Source: Vibrio tarriae
GTDB taxonomy: Bacteria; Pseudomonadota; Gammaproteobacteria; Enterobacterales; Vibrionaceae
Length of the DNA stretch: 64,000 bases
Direction of reading: 5' to 3'
Assembly (NCBI RefSeq): GCF_002216685.1
Contig: NZ_CP022352.1
Span: forward strand, 62,001-126,000
The position numbers and the translations under genes were made by a program. Position 1 is the first letter of the stretch. Every line of letters begins with the position of its first letter. This document shows, one piece after another, positions 35,327 to 44,272 of this stretch. Below the pieces are notes generated by a model, which was not told where the DNA came from, did no database searches, and saw only the letters and a list, made by a program, of their open reading frames with translations.

Positions 35327-35812
35327 TAGGGATTTTGCCAGCTTATTCAAATCATTACCTTCAAATCGGTAATACTCTTTTTCTCTAATCAAACTGGCTC
35401 CGATTGATTTGTAAAACTTTCCTGCTGTCGGATTCGTACTCTCTGCTGTCCAATCTAGGCGCTGACAGTTATGAGTAATAGCGATAGCAGCCAAGTGTTT
35501 CATCAATTGAAGTCCGATACCTTTACCACGAGCAGAGGAAGATACAAACAGGTCTTTCATATACATCTGGCCTGATAATTTTGGTGCCGGAAACATTATT
35601 GTGTAAGTTGCAAAACCTAAAATCTTATCGTGTTCAAAGGCTGCGATCACTTTTACGCCTGAGTGCTCAGAAAATACTTGATGACTAAGATAGTTGGCTA
35701 AGTCCTGCTCTGATGCAGCCTTATCACCGAAATAGTACTGCTCAAGTTCAATGAAGATCCCAACTAAATCAAGGCAATGGTGTTTATCAACTCTTTTGAT
35801 TTCTACAGACAT
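35324..35812 (-). CDS. GNAT N-acetyltransferase (duplicated cassette, copy A)
   Basis: A 162-residue GNAT protein with MKDLFVSSSARGKGIGLQLM at about residues 84-103 (acetyl-CoA motif) and WTAESTNPTAGKFYKSIGAS near the end. The pattern is that of polyamine or small-amine acetyltransferases; the substrate is not known. Stop from the VCR. The cassette is repeated, identical as far as visible, at the right edge of the window. Confidence 0.85.
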   Translation of the reverse strand: MSVEIKRVDKHHCLDLVGIFIELEQYYFGDKAASEQDLANYLSHQVFSEHSGVKVIAAFEHDKILGFATYTIMFPAPKLSGQMYMKDLFVSSSARGKGIGLQLMKHLAAIAITHNCQRLDWTAESTNPTAGKFYKSIGASLIREKEYYRFEGNDLNKLAKSL

Positions 35813-35823
35813 TTACATCCCTA

Positions 35824-35946
35824 TAACGCCCGCCTAAGGGGCTGGCAACGCATTACCACTAAACTCAAACACAACAACTGCAACCACCGCGGCTCATTGG
35901 GACTGGAAACGCCACGCGTTGACAGTCCCTCTTGAGGCGTTTGTTA
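35824..35946 (-). repeat. VCR attC
   Basis: Closes the GNAT cassette at 35944; end repeats GTTAGGCACAGG/CCTGTGCCTAAC. Confidence 0.97.
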
Positions 35947-36426
35947 GGCACAGGATGCCCGCTGTAGCACCCATTTTTCCAATTTTTCATTGTCGCTATC
36001 AACCACAAAACCAATGAAAACAAAGTGGTTGGCTCGTACGACATTCAACGAAGCGAGGTTCGCCGATGAAATCAAAGCCACAACACTTTCAATTGAATCC
36101 ACATTAAACGCTAACTGACAAAGTTGATTGACTGCCAATTTTGCAAATCCTCGACCTTTTTTATAAGGCGAAACATTGTATCCAATTTCAACTTCACCAT
36201 CTTGAGGTTCATCTTTGAAGCCACAGAAACCAACGACATTATTGTCCACTGACATCATGTAGGGTAATGACCAAATTTCAGCTTTTGAGTTTTGGAGCTG
36301 CTCATAAGAACGGATCAGAACATGCTTTGGTGGCAAAGCCCCTTCACAAAACGTCAATTCTGAGTCAAGTTCAACATGGTCGAGCAAGCATTTTAGATGG
36401 CGCTGATTTAACTGTTGTAGTTCCAA
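35944..36426 (-). CDS. GNAT N-acetyltransferase, RimJ/RimL-like
   Basis: A 160-residue protein with VVGFCGFKDEPQDGEVEIGY, then VSPYKKGRGFAKLAVNQLC (acetyl-CoA motif, about residues 88-106) and SSANLASLNVVRANHFVFIG. The order is typical of RimJ/RimL-type acetyltransferases. The substrate is not readable. Stop from the VCR; the cassette start is followed by a non-VCR attC of the neighbouring cassette. Confidence 0.85.
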   Translation of the reverse strand: MELQQLNQRHLKCLLDHVELDSELTFCEGALPPKHVLIRSYEQLQNSKAEIWSLPYMMSVDNNVVGFCGFKDEPQDGEVEIGYNVSPYKKGRGFAKLAVNQLCQLAFNVDSIESVVALISSANLASLNVVRANHFVFIGFVVDSDNEKLEKWVLQRASCA

Positions 36427-36442
36427 TTTTCCACCCTGTGCC

Positions 36443-36562
36443 TAACGCCCAATTAAGGTGTGAACCACGCGATCACAAAACTCAACCAGAGCACCTTAAT
36501 CACTAAACTAGCCCCAAACCAAAAATGCCAAGCGTGGTGAATCACTCTTAAATTGTTTGTTA
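36443..36562 (-). repeat. attC of non-VCR type A
   Basis: 120 bp. Shares TAACGCCC and TTTGTTA ends, but the inner sequence differs: AATTAAGGTGTGAACCACGC on one side and GCGTGGTGAATCACTCTTAAATTG on the other. It closes the broken reverse-transcriptase cassette; end repeats GTTAGGCGAGT/ACTCGCCTAAC. The site at 40680 is of the same type. Confidence 0.9.
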
Positions 36563-36796
36563 GGCGAGTGTTTTCGACCAACTAGTATGACAATGCATTC
36601 TTCTTAAATAATTCAACCTCAGACGGTTGAATTACCTCTGCGGTATCTCTAGCGTCCGATATAACAATTAGCTTTGTATCCAATGCCTTAAGTAGTTTTT
36701 TTGCTTGATGTCCATTCAGTATTCCACAAAGGATGATGCTTGCCGTCTACAATTTGACACAAGGGTTCGTCACTTTCAAAATCAACGCCAACACTC
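36563..36796 (-). pseudogene. Unrecognised gene remnant
   Basis: Between the reverse-transcriptase fragment and the attC, one frame reads KPKSVGVDFESDEPLCQIVDG and, after a shift near 36735, another reads ASIILCGILNGHQAKKLL followed by KALDTKLIVISDARDTAE up to a TAG near the attC. The second part looks like an alpha/beta protein. It is probably the 3' end of another gene with a frameshift. I do not recognise it. Confidence 0.4.
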
Positions 36797-37315
36797 TTAG
36801 GCTTGGATAGAACCATAACAGTCCGTTACATCTGTATGTAACACGTTGCTATATTCTAGTGAGTACATTAAAGATTTTTGCTCTACAGCTTGCCACCAGT
36901 TTTTCACTTGTGCAGCTTGATCTTTATCCGTATTTAGAGACAACACAGGCAGGCTGCAGCACTCAATGAGACTATCTTCAAACTCTTTGAATCGCTTAAC
37001 TATAAATTCCCAATTTTCTTGGGCACAAATGACATCGAGCAAAGCGACATAAATAATTGGATGAATTAATTCATATGGTCGCCAAGATAACTTACCGTCT
37101 TTATTCGTGATCAAGCTATAGTTTACGTCATCGCAATCAGAAGGTGATTTTCCATTTTTAAACTGAAGGAATGGTCTTTTGTTTAACTCAGCATCAACTT
37201 GCTCTAATACTGGTGCAAAACTAATGTAATTAGGTAAATCGCCATTGAAATAACTGCTGTCTTTGAGGAAGTGTTATTTAGCCTCATCGTGCTTCAAATC
37301 TAATAATTGCTTCAT
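36797..37315 (-). pseudogene. Reverse transcriptase, N-terminal fragment with internal stop
   Basis: From the ATG at 37315 the frame reads MKQLLDLKHDEAK, then TAA (37274-37276), then continues in the same frame as HFLKDSSYFNGDLPNYISFA and WRPYELIHPIIYVALLD. It ends with VLHTDVTDCYGSIQA. TDxTDCYGSIYTHSI is the catalytic motif A of a group of bacterial reverse transcriptases linked to phage defence; here the protein stops right after it, and the YxDD motif is missing. So two lesions: a nonsense codon and a loss of the C-terminal two thirds. Confidence 0.6.
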
Positions 37316-37358
37316 CTATGTAACCTCAAAATACATGCCTAACTTCAAATAACTCGCC

Positions 37359-37481
37359 TAACGCCCGCCTAAGGGGCTGACAACGCATTAACACTAAACT
37401 CAAACACAACAACCATAACCACCGCGGCTCAATGGGACTGGAAACGCCACGCGTTGACAGTCCCTCTTGAGGCGTTTGTTA
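37359..37481 (-). repeat. VCR attC
   Basis: Closes the VOC cassette at 37490; end repeats GTTATGTGC/GCACATAAC. Confidence 0.97.
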
Positions 37482-37489
37482 TGTGCGTG

Positions 37490-37903
37490 CTATTTGTGAG
37501 CCTTGTTCAGTTGCAATAAATCCCATTTGTTTCCATAAAGATCTTGGAACACAACAACTGTCCCATACTCTTCAACTCGTGGTTCTTCGTTGAAGACAAC
37601 ACCATTGGCCTTCATTAACTCATAATCTCGCCAGAAGTCATTCGTTTGTAGAAACAGAAAAACACGGCCTCCAGTTTGATTACCTACAAATTGAGCTTGT
37701 TCTTCGGTACTTGCTTGAGCAAGAAGTAGGTTCGTTCCATTCGAGTTTGGCGGCGAAACTTGAACCCAACGTTTACCACCACCCAAATCGGTATCTTCAA
37801 CCAAACTGAACTGAAGCTTTTTTGTATAGAACTCAATAGCATCATCGTAGTTTTCTACGACAAGCGCGATATTGCCGATTTGCTGTTGAACGACTTTAGA
37901 CAT
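37490..37903 (-). CDS. VOC family protein (copy B)
   Basis: A 137-residue VOC-fold protein: MSKVVQQQIGNIALVVENYD, then YTKKLQFSLVEDTDLGGGKRW and a C-terminal VVVFQDLYGNKWDLLQL, the two metal-site strands of the glyoxalase/bleomycin-resistance fold. Three near-identical genes occur in the window (truncated at 23204, intact here and at 42345). The ligand is unknown. Complete cassette. Confidence 0.85.
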   Translation of the reverse strand: MSKVVQQQIGNIALVVENYDDAIEFYTKKLQFSLVEDTDLGGGKRWVQVSPPNSNGTNLLLAQASTEEQAQFVGNQTGGRVFLFLQTNDFWRDYELMKANGVVFNEEPRVEEYGTVVVFQDLYGNKWDLLQLNKAHK

Positions 37904-37967
37904 GCTGACTTCTCAAGATTTCAAAAGCTGAATTCTACACTACTTCGAGATTTTTCGAGAAAGCACA

Positions 37968-38088
37968 TAACGCCCGCCTAAGGGGCTGGCAACGCATAAC
38001 ACTAAACTCAAACAAACAGCCGTAACCACTTCGGCTCAATGGGACTGGAAACGCCACGCGTTGACAGTCCCTCTTGAGGCGTTTGTTA
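37968..38088 (-). repeat. VCR attC
   Basis: Closes the secreted-protein cassette and supplies its stop; end repeats GTTATGTGTTT/AAACACATAAC. Confidence 0.97.
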
Positions 38089-38442
38089 TGTGTTTTTTGC
38101 ACCACAAATTTTTTGTAATACTGCCTCAATGACATTTTCACTGATTTGCAGCTCCACTTCTGATGATGAAATCGGGTCGGAAGTATAAAGAAACCCATTC
38201 CCTGTCACTGTAAATTTTCTAGTTTTACAATCAATACTGACTGGAGCTGATAAATCACCAGATTTACCGTCCCTTCTTATATGTACGTTCTTCAGATCTG
38301 TTAAATCACCATCAATAAACCATTGATCTGAATAGGGTCGCATCTCCAACGGTTCGTCATAAACATAAAGGCTATTAATGTCTGATGAACTATGGCAAAA
38401 GAAACTAACAAAGACGAAAGCTGTCAATACACTTCTATACAT
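38086..38442 (-). CDS. Hypothetical exported protein
   Basis: A 118-residue protein from MYRSVLTAFVFVSFFCHSSS, which is a signal peptide, followed by a soluble beta-rich domain (NVHIRRDGKSGDLSAPVSID, FTVTGNGFLYTS). Two cysteines (DCKTRK and KICGAKNT) could pair in the periplasm. The ATG at 38442 follows AGGAAAGATA; a longer frame through the VCR is unlikely to be used. The family is not recognised. Confidence 0.7.
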   Translation of the reverse strand: MYRSVLTAFVFVSFFCHSSSDINSLYVYDEPLEMRPYSDQWFIDGDLTDLKNVHIRRDGKSGDLSAPVSIDCKTRKFTVTGNGFLYTSDPISSSEVELQISENVIEAVLQKICGAKNT

Positions 38443-38478
38443 TATCTTTCCTGAGTGAACCGTAAATAGATAAACACA

Positions 38479-38600
38479 TAACGCCCGCCTAAGGGGCTGG
38501 CAACGCATAACACCAAACTCAAACACAACAACCGTAACCACCGCGGCTCAATGGGACTGGAAACGCCACGCGTTGACAGTCCCTCTTGAGGCGTTTGTTA
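38479..38600 (-). repeat. VCR attC
   Basis: Closes recurring cassette c8; end repeats GTTAGCTTC/GAAGCTAAC. Confidence 0.97.
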
Positions 38601-39013
38601 GCTTCGTAGCCTATTGTTTAGCAATGATTTTTTAACACATTTACTTGAAATGCATTTTACGCAAAAGCATCACTCAAACACACGTCCAGAGCCAAAAGCT
38701 GTGAAGTTGGCTGCCAAAACTCAAAACGGTCAAGGCTAAGTTAACCACGGTTAAGAGTCCGCGACAAAAAAAGCCAGATCACAGTGATGATGCAGCCTTT
38801 TGTGAAACTAAACTTTGAGTGTTGAACATCCAACAGCGTTGAAGCATCTAGGCTTGCTAGTTTTCAGCGACTTTGAAACCACTGAACTTTCAACACGCTC
38901 GACCAAATCGGCATCAGAAAATCTCGCAAGCCAAGTTGTCAAATTTGAACGCTAAAAGCTGAATTTTCACAGCAAATGAGCTTAGATTTTGATGGTTCTA
39001 GCCTTTAAGAAGC
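38601..39013 (-). repeat. Recurring DUF645-like cassette c8
   Basis: Conserved frame broken: the Gln of NRGQL is TAA (CGTGGTTAACTT). Confidence 0.7.
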
Positions 39014-39136
39014 TAACGCCCGCCTAAGGGGCTGGCAACGCACTACCACTAAACTCAAACACAATAACCGTAACCCCCGCGGCTCATTGGGACTGGAAAC
39101 GCTACGCGTTGACAGTCCCTCTTGAGGCGTTTGTTA
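39014..39136 (-). repeat. VCR attC
   Basis: Closes the GNAT cassette at 39134; end repeats GTTATGCGAT/ATCGCATAAC. Confidence 0.97.
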
Positions 39137-39604
39137 TGCGATTTTTCCACGCATGATGTGTTGTGGGCCAGCTGGACCACTCAAATACTGTTCACCATTA
39201 TCTTCAAAGCCGCCTTTAAGATAACAAGCTCTTGCAGCTGGATTCTTACAGTTAACTGTCAAATAGACACTCTTAAAACTTGGATAGCTCTTTTTCAGAT
39301 AATCAAACAGCGCTTTCACCGCTTTCGTCCCAAAGCCTTTACCTTGTTGCGACTTGTCTATAACGAAAAATCTTAAACCGAGCCCGTCAGATGGACAAAA
39401 TTGATAACTTTCGGAGTAAGCAATGTCCAACTTGAAGAAGCCAACAATTGAACCATCATGCTTGATGACATGGAGATGAGCTGTATCACTGCCATCTTGA
39501 AGAAATTCCTCTGCTGTCCCAGCAAATCTTAACTGTTCATCTTCAACGCTCACTTTTTTGAGTGCATTGATATGTGATTCATTAAGTTTTTCAATTTCCA
39601 ACAT
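39134..39604 (-). CDS. GNAT N-acetyltransferase
   Basis: A 156-residue GNAT protein from MLEIEKLNESHINALKKVSV. GLRFFVIDKSQQGKGFGTKA (about residues 75-94) is the acetyl-CoA motif, followed by YLTVNCKNPAARACYLKGGF. The longer upstream frame comes from reading through the VCR. Stop from the VCR. Substrate unknown. Confidence 0.85.
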   Translation of the reverse strand: MLEIEKLNESHINALKKVSVEDEQLRFAGTAEEFLQDGSDTAHLHVIKHDGSIVGFFKLDIAYSESYQFCPSDGLGLRFFVIDKSQQGKGFGTKAVKALFDYLKKSYPSFKSVYLTVNCKNPAARACYLKGGFEDNGEQYLSGPAGPQHIMRGKIA

Positions 39605-39629
39605 TAGCCGATGATTCCCTCTAATCGCA

Positions 39630-39751
39630 TAACGCCCGCCTAAGGGGCTGACAACGCATACCGCTAAACTCAAACACAACAACCATAACCACCGCGGCTC
39701 ATTGGGACTGGAAACGCCACGCGTTGACAGTCCCTCTTGAGGCGTTTGTTA
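39630..39751 (-). repeat. VCR attC
   Basis: Closes the VOC cassette at 39749; end repeats GTTATGCGC/GCGCATAAC. Confidence 0.97.
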
Positions 39752-40108
39752 TGCGCGTGCTTCAGACCAAACAGCAAATTCATTTCCACTTGGCTCTGCA
39801 AAATGAAAACGACAACCACCAGGAAACTCAAAGATAGGACGGATGATATGACCGCCATTTTTCACGACTTTTTCTAAAGTTGCTTCAATGTCTGAACTGT
39901 AGAAAATTAACAGTGCGCCACCATTTTCAGTCCGACTACAAAGCTCAGCCTTGAAAAAACCACCGTCTAAGCCTTCATTTGAGAAAGCTGTATATTCAGG
40001 TCCATAGTCAACAAAACTCCAGCCAAAAGTCTTTGAAAAGAACGCTTTCGTTGACTCTAAGTCGTTCGCTGCAAACTCCACATAATTAAGCTTTTCATGC
40101 TGGTTCAT
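39749..40108 (-). CDS. VOC family protein
   Basis: A 119-residue single VOC unit: KLNYVEFAANDLESTKAFFS at the start, FGWSFVDYGPEYTAF, GALLIFYSSDIEATLEKVV in the middle, and a C-terminal GCRFHFAEPSGNEFAVWS metal-site strand with Glu. It is unrelated in detail to the triplicated VOC cassette. GGAG lies 9 bases upstream of the ATG. Stop from the VCR. Confidence 0.85.
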   Translation of the reverse strand: MNQHEKLNYVEFAANDLESTKAFFSKTFGWSFVDYGPEYTAFSNEGLDGGFFKAELCSRTENGGALLIFYSSDIEATLEKVVKNGGHIIRPIFEFPGGCRFHFAEPSGNEFAVWSEARA

Positions 40109-40141
40109 TGTTAACTCCTGTCAATTTTTCCAATTAGCGCA

Positions 40142-40264
40142 TAACGCCCGCCTAAGGGGCTGGCAACGCATGACAACCAAACTCAAACACAACAACCGAT
40201 ACCACCGCGGCTCAATGGGACTGGAAACGCCACGCGTTGACAGTCCCTCTTGAGGCGTTTGTTA
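40142..40264 (-). repeat. VCR attC
   Basis: Closes recurring cassette c9; end repeats GTTAGCTTC/GAAGCTAAC. Confidence 0.97.
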
Positions 40265-40679
40265 GCTTCGTAGCCTATTGTTTAGCAATGATTTTTCAAA
40301 CACATTTGCTTGAAAGTCATTTTACGCAAAAGCATCAAGCAAACACACATCCAGCGCCAAAAGCTGTGAAGTGAGCTGCCAAAACTCACAGCGTTCAAGG
40401 TTAAATTGGCCACTAACCGAATTTCCAACAAAGAAAGCACGATTTCAGCGACGATGCTGCCTTTTGTGAAATCAAGCTGACCGCATTGAACATCCAACAA
40501 CATTGAAGCATCGAAACTTGTTTGTTTTCAGCGCCTTTGAAATTGCTGAATTTTCGACGTTTTCTACCACGTAAATATTCGATTGAAACGCAAAGGCCGA
40601 TTCATGAACTTTCAAAATATGAGGCTGATTTTTCAAGAACATTGAACTCAAGATTTTGATGATTCTTACTTCAAGAAGC
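40265..40679 (-). repeat. Recurring DUF645-like cassette c9
   Basis: Conserved frame intact (AFFVGNSVSGQFNLERCEFW to LDVCLLDAFA). The longest ATG-started frame in this copy lies in another phase. Confidence 0.7.
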
Positions 40680-40799
40680 TAACGCCCAATTAAGGTGTGA
40701 AGCACGCTACCACGATACTTAATTTAGCCACCTTAAACACTGAACTAAACCCAAACCGAAAATGCCAAGCGTGCTGAATCACTCTTAAATTGTTTGTTA
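40680..40799 (-). repeat. attC of non-VCR type A
   Basis: Same type as 36443: CAATTAAGGTGTGAAGCACGC and GCGTGCTGAATCACTCTTAAATTG. The inner stem base differs in both arms in a matched way (CCACGC/GCGTGG there, GCACGC/GCGTGC here). Closes the DUF2806 cassette; end repeats GTTAGGCAA/TTGCCTAAC. Confidence 0.9.
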
Positions 40800-41654
40800 G
40801 GCAATTAAACTCGATAACACTAAGTTTTGTTTCGATAGTTCAGAAACAGCGTATTCATAGAACTCTTGGTTACGTTGAGCGCCGCAGATTTTTATCAACT
40901 CTAGCCCAGCCTTAGTGAGCAAAACTTTTCCAGTCCGAACTTCGTTGCCATTGTCATTTGGGAACTCTACCAATGTAGGGCGCCCAAAATAGAAAAATAC
41001 TGCTTTTTTAGGTAAACCGTAACGCCTATAACTTGATGCAGTCTCAAATGAGATTAAGCCGATTGCATCAAGATGCTTTAACGAGCCAAAGTCGATACCA
41101 TGTTTCCGATAGATATCATTCTCAATGTCAAATATTAGTGGCGTTGCGTCACCAACCATCCATATAAATTGGCAGAAACTAGTAAAAAGTTCTGCGTCCT
41201 TTTTGTCCATGGTTGCAACAAAATCTACAGTTCGCTTCGAATATGTACCTGGATTTGCAGCCTCACCAGCAAGTAAGCCCGACCAAAGCGTTTGCATTTC
41301 TTTGTCTGAAACTTTGTCACACTTATCGAAGAAATGAGCTATCCAATCTTCCTCAAGCTCATCAGTTTTAGCTGATTCATTTAGCTGTGATACAGCCTGA
41401 GCAGTAATTGATTCAATATTTTCCTGTTTTCTCGCTTCTTGGTGAACTAACCTTTCTATGCCTCTCTGTTGAATTTCACTTAATTCAATGCCTGCGAGTA
41501 CTTTTATTTTTTCTGCTTCAGCCTCAGCTTCTGCTTTCTTACGGATTCGCCTTGGCTCATAAAGCACACCAACAGCATTCGAAACTTTTTCAATCAACAC
41601 TGTTGCTGGTTTAGCCAAATCACCAAAATTTATAACAGAATTACCGTCTGACAC
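40797..41654 (-). CDS. DUF2806 domain protein
   Basis: A 285-residue protein. A coiled coil at about residues 35-95 (rich in KAEAEAEAEKIKV and similar) leads to EEDWIAHFFDKCDKVSDKEM, LWSGLLAGEAANPGTYSKRT and ELFTSFCQFIWM, the hallmarks of DUF2806. The last third is a winged-helix-like region (LLTKAGLELIKICG). Proteins of this kind appear in mobile defence loci, but no activity is known to me. Its stop is the attC TAA. Confidence 0.75.
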   Translation of the reverse strand: MSDGNSVINFGDLAKPATVLIEKVSNAVGVLYEPRRIRKKAEAEAEAEKIKVLAGIELSEIQQRGIERLVHQEARKQENIESITAQAVSQLNESAKTDELEEDWIAHFFDKCDKVSDKEMQTLWSGLLAGEAANPGTYSKRTVDFVATMDKKDAELFTSFCQFIWMVGDATPLIFDIENDIYRKHGIDFGSLKHLDAIGLISFETASSYRRYGLPKKAVFFYFGRPTLVEFPNDNGNEVRTGKVLLTKAGLELIKICGAQRNQEFYEYAVSELSKQNLVLSSLIA

Positions 41655-41674
41655 GAATGCCTCCTTTACTTGCC

Positions 41675-41796
41675 TAACGCCCGCCTAAGGGGCTGACAAC
41701 GCATACCACCAAACTCAAACACAACAACTGCAACCACCGCGGCTCATTGGGACTGGAAACGCCACGCGTTGACAGTCCCTCTTGAGGCGTTTGTTA
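41675..41796 (-). repeat. VCR attC
   Basis: Closes recurring cassette c10; end repeats GTTAGCTTC/GAAGCTAAC. Confidence 0.97.
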
Positions 41797-42213
41797 GCTT
41801 CGTAGCCTATTGTTTAGAAATGACTTTTTAACAAACTTGCTTGAAAGTCATTTTACGCAAATGCATCGAACAAACACACGTCCAGCGCCAAAAGCTGTGA
41901 AGTTGGCAGCCAAAACTTAAAACGATCAAGGTTAAGTTGACCACGGTTAAGAGTCCGCGACAAAGAAAACCAGATCACAGCGATGATGCAGCCTTTTGTG
42001 AAACCAAACTTTCCGTGTGGAACATCCAACAACATTGAAGCATCGAGATTTGTTAGCTTACGGCGGCTTTGAAACTGCTGAACGTTCAACGCTTTCTACC
42101 AAGTCAGCATTAAAGAAAAACAACAAAAAGCCAATTTGTGAAAGTTGACCGCTAAATGATGAGTTTTCAATGCAAATTAGCTTATATTTTGATGATTCTT
42201 GCCTTTAAGAAGC
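41797..42213 (-). repeat. Recurring DUF645-like cassette c10
   Basis: 78-codon frame at 41853-42089, ending SQLLALDVCLFDAFA, uninterrupted; the middle is in the VPHGKFGFTKG phase. Confidence 0.7.
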
Positions 42214-42336
42214 TAACGCCCGCCTAAGGGGCTGGCAACGCATTAACACTAAACTCAAACACAACAACCATAACCACCGCGGCTCATTGGGACTGGAAAC
42301 GCCACGCGTTGACAGTCCCTCTTGAGGCGTTTGTTA
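42214..42336 (-). repeat. VCR attC
   Basis: Closes the VOC cassette at 42345; end repeats GTTATGTGC/GCACATAAC. Confidence 0.97.
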
Positions 42337-42344
42337 TGTGCGTG

Positions 42345-42758
42345 CTATTGGTGAGCCTTGTTCAACTCCAAAAGATCCCATTTGTTTCCATAAAGATCTT
42401 GGAACACAACCACTGTTCCATACTCTTCAACTCGTGGTTCTTCATTAAAAACAACACCATTGGACTTCATCAACTCATAATCTCGCCAGAAGTCATTCGT
42501 TTGTAGAAACAGAAAAACACGACCTCCTGCCTGATTACCTACAAATTGAGCTTGCTCTTCGGTACTTGCTTGAGCAAGAAGTAGGTTCGTTCCATTCGAG
42601 TTTGGCGGCGAAACTTGAACCCAACGTTTACCACCACCCAAATCGGTATCTTCAACCAAACTGAACTGAAGCTTTTTTGTATAGAACTCAATAGCATCAT
42701 CGTAGTTTTCTACGACAAGCGCGATATTGCCGATTTGCTGTTGAACGACTTTAGACAT
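42345..42758 (-). CDS. VOC family protein (copy C)
   Basis: Differs from copy B at 37490 by only a few residues (for example GNQAGG for GNQTGG, MKSNG for MKANG, NKAHQ for NKAHK). The leader upstream of the ATG is the same. A complete cassette. Confidence 0.85.
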   Translation of the reverse strand: MSKVVQQQIGNIALVVENYDDAIEFYTKKLQFSLVEDTDLGGGKRWVQVSPPNSNGTNLLLAQASTEEQAQFVGNQAGGRVFLFLQTNDFWRDYELMKSNGVVFNEEPRVEEYGTVVVFQDLYGNKWDLLELNKAHQ

Positions 42759-42822
42759 GCTGACTTCTCAAGATTTCAAAAGCTGAATTCTACACTACTT
42801 CGAGATTTTTCGAGAAAGCACA

Positions 42823-42944
42823 TAACGCCCGCCTAAGGGGCTGGCAACGCATAACACCAAACTCAAACACAGCAACCGTAACCACCGCAGCTCAATTGGA
42901 CTGGAAACGCCGCGCGTTGACAGTCCCTCTTGAGGCGTTTGTTA
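42823..42944 (-). repeat. VCR attC
   Basis: Closes the 42942 membrane-protein cassette; end repeats GTTAGGGCA/TGCCCTAAC. Confidence 0.97.
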
Positions 42945-43595
42945 GGGCAATCTAAACTCTGACGCCTCGTCTATCGCTTGCTCAAGACGGAGAATATAGT
43001 TCTGTAATGTATCAATTATTGATTTGATTAATAACATCCCAATGTACAACCCCCCTAGAAATGATAGAGCCCAAATCTGGGCGAGATTTAACGTGTTATT
43101 TTCTATTTTTGGTAGTTGCGTATATGTGTAATACAACATGAACAAAGCAGGAAAAACCCCCAGTTTATCCATAGCTCCAACTAGAAAGCTCGCTCGCCCC
43201 GTTAGAAATGCAATGTGCTTTTCAAATAAACATTTCACATACTTTAATGACTCAACTTTATATTTCGCAAGTTCATGAACCAACCCAGAAGATGACTCGT
43301 TGTTAATTTTAATGGCATTCAACACACTACGCTTAGCTGAAAATATGAATGTAAACGCCCCTACTGCCGTTGATAAAACATACGCGAAAACAAATAGATA
43401 ACATAGGATAAGAAAATATATTGAATAACCCTTACATCCTAAAAACAAAAGAATTATTGCTGTCACCAAAGATAAGATCGCCAATAATAATGACCATTTT
43501 TCAAAGGAAGACTCAAATAAATAAATTCTCCATGATCTAAATCTTGCTTCTCTGGTAATAAACAAGTCAATTATTTCATTAACGTCTGAACTCAT
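42942..43595 (-). CDS. Hypothetical four-helix membrane protein
   Basis: A 217-residue protein with two helices at about residues 33-85 (LLLAILSLVTAIILLFLGCK, IYFLILCYLFVFAYVLSTAV) and two at about 140-195. Between them a ~60-residue helical region (KINNESSSGLVHELAKYKVE...) lies on one side of the membrane. Soluble ends are short. I do not recognise the family. Stop from the VCR. Confidence 0.65.
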   Translation of the reverse strand: MSSDVNEIIDLFITREARFRSWRIYLFESSFEKWSLLLAILSLVTAIILLFLGCKGYSIYFLILCYLFVFAYVLSTAVGAFTFIFSAKRSVLNAIKINNESSSGLVHELAKYKVESLKYVKCLFEKHIAFLTGRASFLVGAMDKLGVFPALFMLYYTYTQLPKIENNTLNLAQIWALSFLGGLYIGMLLIKSIIDTLQNYILRLEQAIDEASEFRLP

Positions 43596-43612
43596 ACTCT
43601 CCTCGAATGCCC

Positions 43613-43735
43613 TAACGCCCGCCTAAGGGGCTGACAACGCATTAACACTAAACTCAAACACAACAACCATAACCACCACGGCTCATTGGGACTGGAAACG
43701 CCGCGCGTTGACAGTCCCTCTTGAGGCGTTTGTTA
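43613..43735 (-). repeat. VCR attC
   Basis: Closes recurring cassette c11; end repeats GTTAGCTTC/GAAGCTAAC. Confidence 0.97.
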
Positions 43736-44149
43736 GCTTCGTAGCCTATTGTTTCACAATGACTTTTCAAACACATTTGCTTGAAAACGATTTTACGCAA
43801 ATGCATTAGACAAACACACGTCCAACATCAAAAGCTGTGACGTGAGCAGCCAAAACTTACAGCGTTCAAGGTTGAGTTGGCCACGGTTAAGAGTCCGCAA
43901 CAACGAAAGCCAGATCACAGCAATGATGCTGCCTTTTGTGAAACAAAACTTCCCGTGTGGAACATCCAAAAAAAGTGAAGCATCGAGGTTTGATGGTTTT
44001 CAGCGACTTTGAAACTGCTGAACTTTCACTCTTTCTACCAGATCAGCATCAAGCAATACTCAAAAACCAAATTGTGCAATTTGAACGCTAAAAGCTAATT
44101 TTTCACAACAAATGAGCTTAGATTTTGATGATTCTAGCCTTTAAGAAGC
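43736..44149 (-). repeat. Recurring DUF645-like cassette c11
   Basis: Conserved frame intact: LLRTLNRGQLNLERCKFW to LDVCLSNAFA. Confidence 0.7.
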
Positions 44150-44272
44150 TAACGCCCGCCTAAGGGGCTGACAACGCATTACCACTAAACTCAAACACAA
44201 CAACCGAAACCACCGCGGCTCAATGGGACTGGAAACGCTACGCGTTGACAGTCCCTCTTGAGGCGTTTGTTA
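44150..44272 (-). repeat. VCR attC
   Basis: Closes nucleotidyltransferase cassette B; end repeats GTTATGGCGCAA/TTGCGCCATAAC. Confidence 0.97.

Noticed and set aside
36797..37315. A retron next to the reverse-transcriptase fragment
   Set aside because: The enzyme is truncated before its YxDD motif and I see no inverted-repeat msr/msd region in the cassette.
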